Source: Sorghum bicolor
Taxonomy: Eukaryota > Streptophyta > Magnoliopsida > Poales > Poaceae
Length of the DNA stretch: 64,000 nt
Direction: 5' to 3'
Assembly: GCF_000003195.3 (NCBI RefSeq)
Contig: NC_012870.2
Coordinates: forward strand, 28,168,202 to 28,232,201
The notes beneath the pieces are model-generated. The model worked only from the letters and a program-made list of their open reading frames with translations. It had not been told where the DNA came from and ran no database searches. Both the position numbers and the translations under genes were made by a program. Below are positions 31,901 to 41,399 of the stretch, piece by piece (position 1 is the first letter of the stretch; every line of letters starts with the position of its first letter).

Positions 31901-32254
31901 TATTCAAGAAATAACAATAGATCACAAATGCTCATTCAGGTAATAATTTGAAGGTCAGTTTAGTAAATAAATAAATAAATAAATTTAATAACAAAAGAAC
32001 AAATAAACACGGATATATGGAGAGAGAACCAAAAAAAACATATTCGAAAAACAAAAGGCCACCATACTCATCATCCAGAAGCAACACACACATACCTGGA
32101 CGTAGGGGGTCAGGAGGGAGAGCTGCAGCGCCCATCCGTACTGCACGCCGCCGGCGACCATGCATGCGAGGAACAGCCCCACAATGCTGATCTGCGGCTG
32201 CTTGTTGCCGCCGCCATCCCCGCCGGCAGATACCTCCGTGCCATCAGCAGCCAT
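28975..32254 (-). CDS. Sucrose transporter, SUT3-like (507 aa, 6 exons)
   Basis: Proton-coupled sucrose symporter of the plasma membrane (SUT/SUC family, MFS), which loads or retrieves sucrose. Exons on the minus strand: 32254-32096, 30876-30811, 30610-30512, 30390-30326, 30210-29294 and 29192-28975, all with GT-AG introns. They sum to 1524 nt, one open frame. Visible family marks: N-terminal VAGGVQYGWALQLSLLTPYVQ (first membrane helix); TLGIPHALTSVMWLCGP with the conserved His (about residue 59); LGRRRPF in the cytoplasmic loop; [62 protein letters not shown]; and C-terminal GPWDELFGKGNIPAFG ending in MGGGH. About 12 membrane helices fit this length. Residues agree best with what I recall of grass SUT3, but SUT1 is close, so the subclade is inferred. 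Intron 1 (1219 bp) holds a MITE. No break is seen. Confidence 0.95.
31085..31165. repeat. Perfect 20-bp inverted repeat in SUT intron 1
   Basis: GAACTTTCAACATCTCTTCT at 31085-31104 is exactly the reverse complement of 31146-31165, with a 41-bp loop. The intron RNA could fold into an 81-nt hairpin. It may be a MITE relic. No TIR/TSD set was established. Confidence 0.8.
31195..31436. mobile_element. MITE (GGCCTTGTTTA...AAACACGGCC) in SUT intron 1
   Basis: A 242-bp element starting GGCCTTGTTTACTT and ending ACTAAACACGGCC. It has the internal signature GTCACATCGAATCTTTAGAC, TTGCACAGTTTGG, GAGACTAATCTTTTGAGCC and ATGCTACAG, a very abundant MITE family of sorghum and other panicoids. TTT lies on both sides and may be the target duplication. 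Confidence 0.8.
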
Positions 32255-32381
32255 GTATCAAACCGGAGAGGTGTGGAGGGAGGAGACCTTTTGGAGATGG
32301 ATGTAATGGAGGGAAAGGACGAGCAATGGGGGCGTCAGAAGCTTAATTAAAGGCCGGGGAAGCGAGGTGGTGGGCGGCTGA

Positions 32382-32387
32382 CACGTG
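32382..32387 (-). promoter_or_regulatory. G-box / ABRE core upstream of SUT
   Basis: CACGTG, in the context CCACGTGTC on the gene strand, about 130 bp upstream of the start codon. It matches a G-box/ABRE bound by bZIP and bHLH factors. A CCTATATTGG stretch at 32426-32435 is a weak TATA candidate about 175 bp upstream. Confidence 0.45.
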
Positions 32388-32714
32388 GGGCCAAAGAGAG
32401 CGGCCCGTGTTGCGCTGCTACATGGCCAATATAGGGACAGAGAAGCGTCCTTCTTCTTTTGAGCAATCATGCGTTGTGTTGTTTTCCTGCAATCCTGCAA
32501 GTCCTGGCTGGTTCTATTTCAGGCATCTCTCCTAAAATCCAGGATAATAATCAGTTAATTATGGATGGCGTCCTCTCTCTTTATGATTGTGAGAACTAGC
32601 ATGTCCCCGGGAATGTTTGGATTAGGGATATTATTGATCTCTGCGTGTTATGGGAGTATCCTATTCCAGTTGGGTGATGTTTGTAAGAGCGCATGCCGTA
32701 ATTTTAGTCTGCAT

Positions 32715-33392
32715 CATAGGTTACCATGGCAAGATTTGGCTTGGTTCCAACTTGGCGCTGCAATCGAGCGTTTGTTGCACTCCACTCCACTGCTATTGGT
32801 GGCCACTCCAGAGCGCCGGCTACCTATCAACGGATTCAGCAGCCTTTCCACGAACCTGTCAGCAAGCTAAACCTGACGGAGACCATACCCTAGCTTGCTG
32901 CAGCCTCTGCAGTGCCTACCTCAGGTTGGTCAGTCATCTCAATGAACTTTGTTGAGGGGCTTCCTCGGTTCGGATCGGCTAATGAAATCTTGGTCGTTAT
33001 CGATAAGTTTTCTAAGTTCTGTCATTTCATACCCTTTACGCCACCTGCTGCAACCACGGTGTGGCAAAGCTTACCCTTAACAATGTCTTTGTTTTCATGG
33101 CCTTCCTAAAGCAATATAATTGTGCCTGATTGCGATCGAATTTTCACAACTAACTTATTCTTGCAGACCTTGTTTAAGCTTCCTGGTGTGGATCACAATA
33201 TGAGCTCGCCGTACCACCCACAAACTGACGGCCAAACCATGCCTGGAGACCTATGTGCACTGTTTTGTCCACGCTTGTCCTGCCAAATGGATTCAGTGGC
33301 TTCAGTTAGCAGAATTCTGGTACAATTCGAGTTTCCTCTCAGCCTTGGGTTGTTCTCTATTTGTTGTTCTTATGGTCTTGATCCTCCTCACT
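32715..33392 (+). pseudogene. Ty3/gypsy integrase relic, left part
   Basis: Out-of-frame pieces of a chromovirus-like integrase: IWLGSNLALQ and QQAKPDGD (zinc-finger region, 32730-32885); WSVISMNFVEGLPRFG...ILVVIDKFSKFCHFIPF (core, 32925-33040); then DRIFTTNLFLQTLFKL and MSSPYHPQTDGQT (33135-33235). Stops and frameshifts separate them. It ends at 33392, where a CACTA element is inserted; the next residues appear at 38691. Confidence 0.82.
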
Positions 33393-33424
33393 CACTACAC
33401 CACAACACTTAAATAGCATCAGAA

Positions 33425-33600
33425 GTGTGTTGCTAAAGATAAATATTAGCATTGAACGGTCTGTTGCTAAAGGATCCCCACAGAGCATCCGTTGCTAAAT
33501 TTCAATACTTCTGTTGCTATAATTATTCTAAATTTACGTTGGATCGTCCGTCGCTATATCTCATCAACTGAATCGGATCGTCCGTCGCGAAATAAAATAT
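33425..33600. repeat. Left subterminal repeats of the ACT CACTA element
   Basis: Six or so copies of a (C)CGTTGCTAAA or CCGTCGCTATA unit within 175 bp. They match the units at 38430-38660 near the right end. Confidence 0.8.
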
Positions 33601-34259
33601 CCAGTGGCGCGAAGTTTTCGGCCCGTCCCGCGAAAATTTTGGCCCATAATGACCTAAACCCTAACGCAAACCCCCTCGCCCACCCATCCACCCGCCGCCC
33701 CTGCGTCTGCTGCGGTCCGCATCCACCGACGACGCTCGACGGTCTCAACCGCGCCCCCAACGCGCCCCCACCGCCGCTCGCATCCACCGCGCCCCCAACG
33801 CCCCTGCCGACGCCCCATCGACCCCGCCGCCCCTGCGCGTCTGGCCGGCTGCGCTCCACCGCGGGAGACGCCCCATCCGCCGCGCCCCCAACGCCCTTCC
33901 CTGCGCTACTCCCCTGCGTCAACCCTGTAAGTCCTTAGCTCTCACTGCGCAGCGTCAGCGGCGGAACGTACGTAGGGGCGAGGCCTCCGCGGCAGCGGCG
34001 ATGAGACGAGAGGCCGCGACCGCGCAGGAGAGGCCGCATCCCAGCCGAGCCACCACGCGCCACGAGACGACAGCAGGGAAGCGATTCGCCGGGCGCGTGC
34101 GGCCGCTGCGGCGTCCCCACGGGCGGCGACGCGGGAGAGGAGCGAATGGGACAGGGAGACGAGGGTGGCTGCCTGGCGGAGCGGGACGCGGAGAGCCGAA
34201 GCGCGTGGGATTGGAGTGGAGAAGATTAGAAGGACGAGGACGAAGAGAGGGAGATGGGG

Positions 34260-34440
34260 TCCAACTTAGGCTAACAGTCAAGAATATATGCTCAAGAGAG
34301 GGAGAGGGAGAGGGATTTTGGGATTTGATTTTGATTCTGAAGTCCAACTTAGGCTAACAGTCAAGAATGGTTAATAATCCCTCAAGTTTGATTTTGGGAT
34401 TTGGTTTAGGCTAACAGTCAAGAGGGAGAGGGAGAGGGAT
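34260..34440 (+). repeat. Short direct repeats in CACTA leader
   Basis: TTAGGCTAACAGTCAAGA occurs three times (near 34266, 34349 and 34408) with GGGAGAGGGATTTTGGGATT twice. It is a locally duplicated leader just before the TNP2 tail exon. Confidence 0.7.
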
Positions 34441-34496
34441 TTTGGGATTTGATTTGATTTTGAGTTCTATTGTTGATTGTTCTTTGTTGGAGCAGC

Positions 34497-34931
34497 TTGT
34501 TCCTGATGAGCCTTTCATTCTAGCATCACAAGCAGTTCAAGTCTTCTATGTTCTTGATGGAACTGATACTGAGTGGGTTGTTGTTTTTCAATCAAAACCA
34601 AGAGACTACTATGACATTGATAATTTGGAGATTGAGCACATGGAAAATGGCAATGGACTAGTTGTGCCATTGCCTGATTTAAATGTCGGTGTGACTGTGG
34701 ATATTGTTAATGGGATTATCCCTGCTATTAGAACTGATATAGATGGTATAATTGTTGACCGAAAAAATCCTAGAAAACAACCTAAGAAGTAAGTCTTGTT
34801 TGCACAGTGTGGCTGCTATGTTTTTGTTATTCTTTTATTGCAAAATAGTTGCACTTATGCTTAATCAAAATTGGCTGACTTGTTTGTTCCTTCATAGGAG
34901 TAAAAATGTCAAGCGCAAGAGGAAACAATAA
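34497..34931 (+). pseudogene. TNP2 transposase C-terminal remnant
   Basis: The frame from 34497 (after a GCAG acceptor) encodes DEPFILASQAVQVFYV and VVFQSKPRDYYD, the C-terminal region (DUF4216-like) of CACTA TNP2 proteins. It reads to a stop at 34790-34792 if unspliced. A consensus donor (AA|GTAAGTC after 34788) and an acceptor (TTCATAG before 34898) would instead join it to a tail KKSKNVKRKRKQ with stop at 34929-34931, a basic stretch like a nuclear localisation signal. The catalytic part of TNP2 is absent from this element. Confidence 0.7.
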
Positions 34932-37857
34932 GGAGGCCTATATCAATCCGTATGAGCTGCAGAAAATAGCACAATGTGCAAGGAACAAAAAGAAGTTGGA
35001 ATCTCTGAATCTTCCTTCTATGAAAGACATAGTGCAACCAATTCAAGCTAGGAAAAGAATAAAGGTTACCCTAAAGTTCCTGCAATGCATTGTCATGGTA
35101 GAATAGTACATGCAGATTTGTAGATGATTAATTCACAATCACATGATGTTCCTACAGAAAACTCAGGGCACAAGGGAAGGAGCACCTAACAATCATTATT
35201 TGCGGCCAAGGCCTGAAACAAAAAGTTCTGAGATTGCAAGTGCAAATGAGGAAATTCTTGACTGTGAAACAATTGGAGACTTCTTAAGTGACAATGAAGG
35301 TGAGATTTTTGCATCATGTCTCTGTACAGCATGCTGAGATTTGCTAATAGTTCTGCATGCTATTGCTATTAGTTACAAACCTGCTAATAGTTCCTACAAA
35401 TCTAGGCTGCTCTTGTTCGACACAGTACTAGTTCTGAATGTCTGCTTGCTGCACCTCTATTTAAGAATTAAACACTGTCTAAAATTAGGCTTCAGTCAGC
35501 CTTACCGAGCCTGAAACTCTGAATGTCTGCTTGCTGCACCTCTATCCTACGTAGCATATTATCACACTTTGTAATCTTGTAGCTAATTCTTGATGAACCT
35601 TATAGTTGCAGATATGCATAGTAATATAAAAAAGAAGAGAAAAGGCGGAAGGAGTCTCACTAGAATTGATCATATATTATTAAAAGAACCTGGCACAATG
35701 ACTAAAATTAAAATAGAACTAAACTCAATAGGGCAGCCTGTTGGAGAAAATTATAGGAAGCTTTCTAGTGTTATTGGAATTCTATCACGGAAAATGTTGC
35801 CGGTTGGATGCTCTGATTGGAGGCTTGTGGATGCTAAAAAGAAGATGGCACTTTGGGATGAAATAAAGGTACTATCTATATATTGTTATGATATTTGTGT
35901 GGTATTTGTGCCATTGCTCTTCATGTCTTCTTCCATACTGATTGAATTATTTTCTTGCCTTTCTAGAAACGATTTGATATAAATGATGCAGCCTTGGACT
36001 GAGTTATGGCTAGTGCTGGAGCAAAATGGAGGCAGTTTAAGGCAAACCTTAAACGACAAATTTTTGATGAAACATTGACTGATGAACAATTAAAGAACTT
36101 ACATGGTAATAGAATAGATGATGATGAATTGGATTCTCTTCTCAAATATTGGAGGTCTCCTGAGTCTAAAGTAAGGATTAAATACTATGAATCTGTTTTT
36201 CTAGTTACTTCTATTGGACTAGTAATCTGTATATTTATTGTATATAAGTAGAGAAGAAAATAGTAATCTGTAGTAGTAGTAGTAGTAACACTTCTTATCA
36301 TAGGCTCTGGCGGAAAGAGGAAAAAACAATCGTGCAAAGCTGAAGTTTCTTCATACATCAGGCAGTGCGAGCTATGCTTCTGCTGCACATAAACTGGTAC
36401 ATCCTCTTATCATTGTCACCTCATTTGAATGGATCATTTTTGGGCCATTTTGACATGTCCAAATTAAAAACTTGTAGGGTCAGCAACTTGGGCGTCCTCC
36501 TCGAAGAGATGAAGTCTATATAAAAACACATACAAGAAAAAATGGAGAGCCTTTAAGGCCAGCAACATCAGTAATTGTAAGTTTTTTCTAGAAAGCATGG
36601 ACCAACACTAGTTTGCTGTAGTATACAGTAGTAGTAATAACCATAGTAATCTGAGATTTTGAGTTGAAGTATTATGTAAATTATTTGATGTCAAAGATTT
36701 GTAAACATACATATTCATTCTTCCTAGGATTCCCTAAAAGAAGTTGTTGAAATCTATCCGGAGTTGAAGGACAAGGCAATTCAGCAAGGTGATGCTTTTG
36801 CTGTTGTTTGTGGAGAAAAGGAGCCAAGGGGTAGAGTCCGTTGTTTGGGTCTAGGACCAACTCCTCAAGACATTGGTGCCCCAGGTCTGAAGGCATACTC
36901 ATCGACAAGGCTTCAAATACAAATTTTGGCACGCCAAAAGGCTGAAAGTGACAATCTAGTGCTACGACAAAGTATCTTGGAAATGCAACAAAGGGAGGAG
37001 CAAATGATGGCACGAGAATTTTTAAATGTTGAAACAAACTCACAGCATGGTTCTAACTCAAGACAACACATGGTAAATCTAAATTTTTGTGATACTAATA
37101 TGAACTTTTAGTACCTAACATGTCTTAATTGTCATATTACATTCAGCACTTGCTTTGTTATGATTGTTCTTCCTATGCTTGATGTAGAGCCCAAGATCTG
37201 AACTAGGTGAGGGTAATGAATATGTTCATGGTGAAGAAGAGGATGACTATGTGGAGAATGAAAATTGTAATGAGGAACCTGATGGTGACGCCAATCAATA
37301 TGTTGTAGCCCCTACAACCTCGCCTGCCATGAACATTACAACATCAGCAAGGAATGATGTCCAACACTTTTCACATGATGCACTTGTAATCTTCTCAACC
37401 TCTCATGCAAATTTTATACTTGTGATTAAATATCTGCTCAACCTAGCATTATCCATTTCTCATAAGTTCATCTACTTCAGGCTGGAAATGAGGTAATCTT
37501 ATTTGCCTCGACGGGTAATGAAAAAGTGGCTAAGGCAACTGTTGTTTCAGTTAATCCAAACAATAAGCTAGCGGGTGAGGATCTTGGAACAAAATATTGT
37601 GAAGTTATTGTGAATGTTGTCCTTCGACGTGAAACATTAGTGCCACGCCCTTATGCTGAAATCAAGACTCTAGGCGATGCTATAAAGATGCCCATTGCTT
37701 GGCTATTTAATCGAGTAATGTCAGCTTGATTCTATTATCTCATTTTTTTAATGTGGTATCTATAGTTTCTAACTAATGATACTTGTGACAGCTGAAGGTC
37801 TGCAGTCAGCAACCAAGATCTTCTAAGGGTGTTGCTGGTTCTCGCAGATCTTCTTAA
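34906..37857 (+). pseudogene. TNPA-like CACTA gene, ten exons, one nonsense codon
   Basis: Exons with GT-AG borders: 34906-35064, 35158-35299, 35612-35868, 35967-36170, 36304-36396, 36478-36576, 36728-37072, 37188-37385, 37481-37714 and 37792-37857. All ten keep one frame (598 codons plus stop) except for TGA at 36000-36002 (codon 198), where homologues have Trp. Domains: a plant En/Spm Transposase_24-like region (IGQPVGENYRKLSSVIG, GCSDWRLVDA, AKWRQFKANLKRQ, LGRPPRRDEVY); a Gln/Glu-rich helical stretch (about 410-450); and a TNP1/En/Spm C-terminal domain (KATVVSVNPNNKLAG, GTKYCEVIVNVVLRRE, PRPYAEIKTLGDA). TNPA-type proteins bind subterminal repeats and assist TNP2. Its start overlaps the predicted TNP2 tail in another frame. 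Exon calls are mine by eye. Confidence 0.82.
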
Positions 37858-38429
37858 GGTGCTGTTGTAGGATCATCTCAGAGATGCTAGGCGGTGCTAG
37901 CTTGGTTGGATTAAGTGGTGCTGACCCAGGTGCTAGCTTGCTGGTTTTGATGGTAGGAAGGGTGCTGGGAGCAATTTTGGACTACAATCATGTAGTGTTG
38001 GCTTTTGGACTCGAACCTGATGGCTTTTTGCTAAAGTATTAACATTGTTTACTAGCTGGTGTTGACTAAGGTGCAAGCTTGTTGGCTTGATGGTAGGAAA
38101 GTTGCTGGAAGCAGTTCTGGACTACAATCTTGTAGTTTTGGCTTCTGTACTCGAACCTAATAGCTAGATATTGTATACAGCTACTATATGTGCTTGTATG
38201 TTGTGGCTTGATATAAACAATTAAGCTCCAACTAGTGACATGATTCGATATATGTGCCCATTTGATATATAGATGAATGTGCCCATTTGTGTGTTCTTAT
38301 TTGATATATGCTGATGAATGAGTATGGTGGATGTCACCATTTGTCTATTTCATTCAGTATTGTCTGATGAATGTTTACTATAGTTTTATATATATCTGGA
38401 TTGTTTTTTCTCATATTTAATTGATCTCA

Positions 38430-38660
38430 ATGGACTGTCCATTGCTAAAAGTTTTTTATTGCAATGGACTGTCCGTTGCTAAAAGCGTTATCAGACAATC
38501 CGTTGCTAAAATTCGGACTGTCGAACTGTCCGTTGCTAAATATGATGTCCGTTGCTATATATATATAACGACGGCTTCAATAGCAACAGCAGCGGTCCGT
38601 CGCTATAGCCTTTAGCAACAGACTGTACATTGTTGTATACCCCTTTCAGCAACAGATTGT
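38430..38660. repeat. Right subterminal repeats of the ACT CACTA element
   Basis: CCATTGCTAAAAG, CCGTTGCTAAAA, CCGTTGCTATAT and CCGTCGCTATAG type units alternate with GGACTGT/GACTGTC. They mirror the left subterminal block. Confidence 0.8.
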
Positions 38661-38690
38661 CCATCGCTGTTTGAAGGTTGTGGAGTAGTG

Positions 38691-39270
38691 ACTTTGGCCT
38701 TTCTACTAAATCACTTGATATTGAGGATTTGGTCCGTCAACACCTGATTCGTGCTCAGCAGTGCTTGGAATGATAATCTGACAAATCTCATTCAGAGAGT
38801 GACAGTTTCAGCTTGGTGACTAGGTATATGCCAAGCTCCAGCCTTATACTCAGTTGTCCTTGAGCCACCGTTCGGGTCAAAAGTTTGCATTCTGCTTGTT
38901 TGGACCATACGGTGTCATGGATCGTATTGGATCAGTGGCTTACAAATTGATGCTCCAGCTACCTCTACCATTCAGTCTTCAATGTCTCGTAGTTGAAGGC
39001 TTCGCACGGTACTGAACCTATTTCCTTATCACTTCCTACTGCTGCTATTGAGTTTGCTCCTCAGCAAATTCTCCAACAGCGCATTTGGCTGGTAAGCTAT
39101 GGCAGAAAGTACTATTCGCTGATTTATTATGAGAAAAAAATACTATTGAATGGCTGACAAACTCGACTGACAAGTCAAGCGAACGCGCGTGTCGTTGGAC
39201 CTGTTGGGCCACCCCGTGAAACAAATGCTTATCCAGTGGTCTCAAGCCTGCTTGGCTTGCAACCTAGGAG
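38691..39270 (+). pseudogene. Ty3/gypsy integrase relic, right part
   Basis: Direct continuation of the frame broken at 33392: FGLSTKSLDIEDLVRQHLIR, QKFAFCLFGPYGVMDRIGS and PLPFSLQCLVVEG-like remnants of the integrase C-terminal region. It is interrupted near 39090-39190 by a MITE and resumes at about 39200. Multiple frame breaks. Confidence 0.72.
39095..39190. repeat. MITE (TTCGCTGATTTATT family), copy 2
   Basis: AAGTACTATTCGCTGATTTA...ATACTATTGAATGGCTGACA...CAAGCGAACG. The same family as 28360-28455, inserted in the gypsy relic. Confidence 0.6.
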
Positions 39271-39281
39271 AACTGTTAACA

Positions 39282-39445
39282 CCTACGTACGTGTGCAGTT
39301 TCCGCGTGCTCAGACATCATGGACGAATGCTGGCTCTCTTAGGCCTACTTTGGCAACAGAAGGCCTACGTACGTGTGCAGTTTCCGCGTGCTCAGACCTC
39401 ATGGGGGAATGCTGGCTCTCTTAGGCCTACTTTGGCAACAAAAGG
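39282..39445. repeat. Tandem duplication of an 82-bp unit
   Basis: CCTACGTACGTGTGCAGTTT begins at 39282 and again at 39364. The two 82-bp units differ at only a few positions (for example CATCATGGACG against CCTCATGGGGG). Confidence 0.9.
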
Positions 39446-40326
39446 GAAGGGAAGTTTTCTAGGGAAGATCGCCCTTGGGTGGAAATTTTTGGACTTCTCA
39501 TTCCCGACCCTTTCCAGGGCAGCTAACCATGTGTGGGGGTAGTTTTCCTGTTGCCATTTGGTAGCAAGGTGTCTGGCGCAGGGAAATTAACTTCGGCCAA
39601 CGTACATGCAAAGCCAAGCCAAAGTACATGTCACAAAATATCACAATTCTGGAAGCCAAAGTGCACTGAAATATCCATTCGTCACAAAATGGAATCAAGC
39701 CAAAGTTCATGACCAAAAATACATAGATTTTTTTGAACTGAGAATTACTTATGCCAATGTACATGCAAAAAAATTGAAAACAATGTCTTAGAAAATCAAG
39801 AAAAAACACAATTTTTTGAATAATATAAGGAAATCATCACAGATCAATGCCAACCATAATATTTTCATGCACATAATGCATGAAAAATCACAAGACCAAA
39901 ATTATTTGACATCGTCCAATACAACATAGAAAATTTAATTCTAGTGGCAAATTCAACATAGCTAATCCATTCGTCACCAAATCATAGATCATCTCTATCC
40001 AGATATCCAAGACATATATGAAAAAAAGGAATTATGGTTCAACTCCTTTCATAAGCAGTGTTCGAGAGAAAAAAAAACTCCTTTGCATAAGCTTCTCGCA
40101 TAGGCACTGCAACTAGTAAAAACAATCTTCTTAAATCATGCATTTGCTTCCACACCAGAACCCTACATGTAAACAAGGAATAAAATTAGTAGCTAGAGAC
40201 ATACCTAAAGTAAACTAATATAGTGCTGCTAGGATACATCAACTTGAACCCGCGTAGTTCAGTAGACAGACAGGAAATAGACATCTTGAGTTCTTGACTC
40301 GGTTCAGTAGCAGTTAGCTAGCGTAC
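39446..40326. other. AT-rich spacer without recognised gene
   Basis: About 0.9 kb, AT-rich. It contains two loosely similar stretches with CCAAAGT(A/T)CATG near 39615 and 39700. No supported ORF. Confidence 0.5.
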
Positions 40327-40390
40327 CATTGCGGGGGACGAGGAACTGCTTGTCGGCGGAAAGATACGGCTTCCACTTGCTCGGATCGCC
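40327..40390 (-). pseudogene. ATG3-like exon fragment
   Basis: On the minus strand this encodes GDPSKWKPYLSADKQFLVPRN and ends AATG|GTACGC, a good splice donor at the position where plant ATG3 genes have an intron before VPCLRR. ATG3 is the E2-like enzyme that conjugates ATG8 to lipid in autophagy. Upstream coding does not match ATG3, and no further ATG3 exons were found nearby. This is therefore a small captured or stranded exon, not a working gene. Confidence 0.5.
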
Positions 40391-41300
40391 GGTTATTGAA
40401 GAATCATATTTCATGACATCTATTTTCACATCACAAACAAGAAACCATAAAATCGCTCTGCTAATAAATAGTAAAGTACAGATCATGTGGTGATCTAAGA
40501 GGAGTCATCTGCAAAATAGATTACCTCTCTTTGCCACTCCTCTTCTTCTTTTCTCTGTTCAGTCTAGACTTTTCACAAAGCTTTCTGCAGACCTTATAGT
40601 GGACACAAACAAGACACATGTAAGTGCTTTTGCATTGAAGTATGAATCAACAACCTATGTATTATCTTTTTCTGGAACAGTCCAAGGATGTGAAGCTGTT
40701 GTTCTGGAACAGCTGAACACCATCCATGCAAGAACGTAACCACAAGAAAATTAAATTAACCAAGCAAAAAAATCTTAAATGACACAGCAGCAAAAGAAAA
40801 GAAAGGTTCACAGAAGTGGAAACTAAAATCTTTCTAACTGCATGTGCTTGATATGAAAATGACACTGACTACCTGCAAGCAGAACTGATACAAGGCATAC
40901 AAGGCAAAAACAGAAGGATTAAATCAATCCTGATATAATAAGCAACATCTTGTATACCAAACATAATGTATCAGCTGGTACTTAGAGGAAACAGTGTCGG
41001 ATACATGAGCGGAGCAAGCAAAGCCAAATTACGCTAGTAAATCCGATTGAGACCAATCACGCATGAGCATGAGCCGAGAGCAGTCCGCAATATGAACCAG
41101 ATCAACCTGACGCGGGCAGTGGCGCCTGCGTGCCTAGTAGAGGAGGCATGTGGACAGAGCAGGCACCAGGCAGCACCACCGAGAACCGGACGAATAGTCG
41201 TCGGGACCGGGGCGGCGGGATTCGTCGTGGAAGCGAGCGGGACATGATTTGCGAGCGGTGGACCAGAGGAACGGGAGGAGGAGGGAGGTGATCAGCTCAC

Positions 41301-41399
41301 CTGGAGTGGTAGATGTCGTGCGAGATCGGGGTGCGGGGGCCTGAGAATTGAGATCAGGGTCAGAAGGCTGAGGAGGAGAGGAGGGGTTGCGGCGGCCAT
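41301..41399 (-). other. Possible orphan first exon with signal-peptide-like start
   Basis: An ATG at 41399 opens 33 codons, MAAATPPLLLSLLTLISILR and onward, ending at a good donor (CCAG|GTGAGC). The Leu-rich start looks like a secretion signal. I cannot link it to downstream exons or name a gene. With the ATG3-like fragment nearby, it may be part of a segment of captured gene pieces. Chance ORF is an alternative. Confidence 0.25.

Larger units (their letters stand above)
33393..38690 (+). mobile_element. CACTA transposon with ACT duplication (5298 bp)
   Basis: Ends are CACTACACCACAACACTT and, reverse-complemented, CACTACTCCACAACCTTC. The ACT duplication is perfect (33390-33392 and 38691-38693), and the interrupted gypsy frame resumes directly after it. 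Subterminal CCGTTGCTAAA/CCGTCGCTATA units crowd both ends (33425-33600 and 38430-38660). Inside are a GC-rich leader, the final exons of TNP2, and a nearly complete TNPA-like gene. Most of TNP2 is missing, so the element cannot move alone. Confidence 0.95.

Noticed and set aside
33492..34357. Pro/Ala/Arg-rich ORFs on both strands
   Set aside because: They lie in the GC-rich leader of the ACT CACTA element, without domains or codon signal.
40530..40640. A basic exon (RLNREKKKRSGKER-like) on the minus strand
   Set aside because: Only a short open stretch with a possible donor; no matching domain or neighbouring exon in frame.
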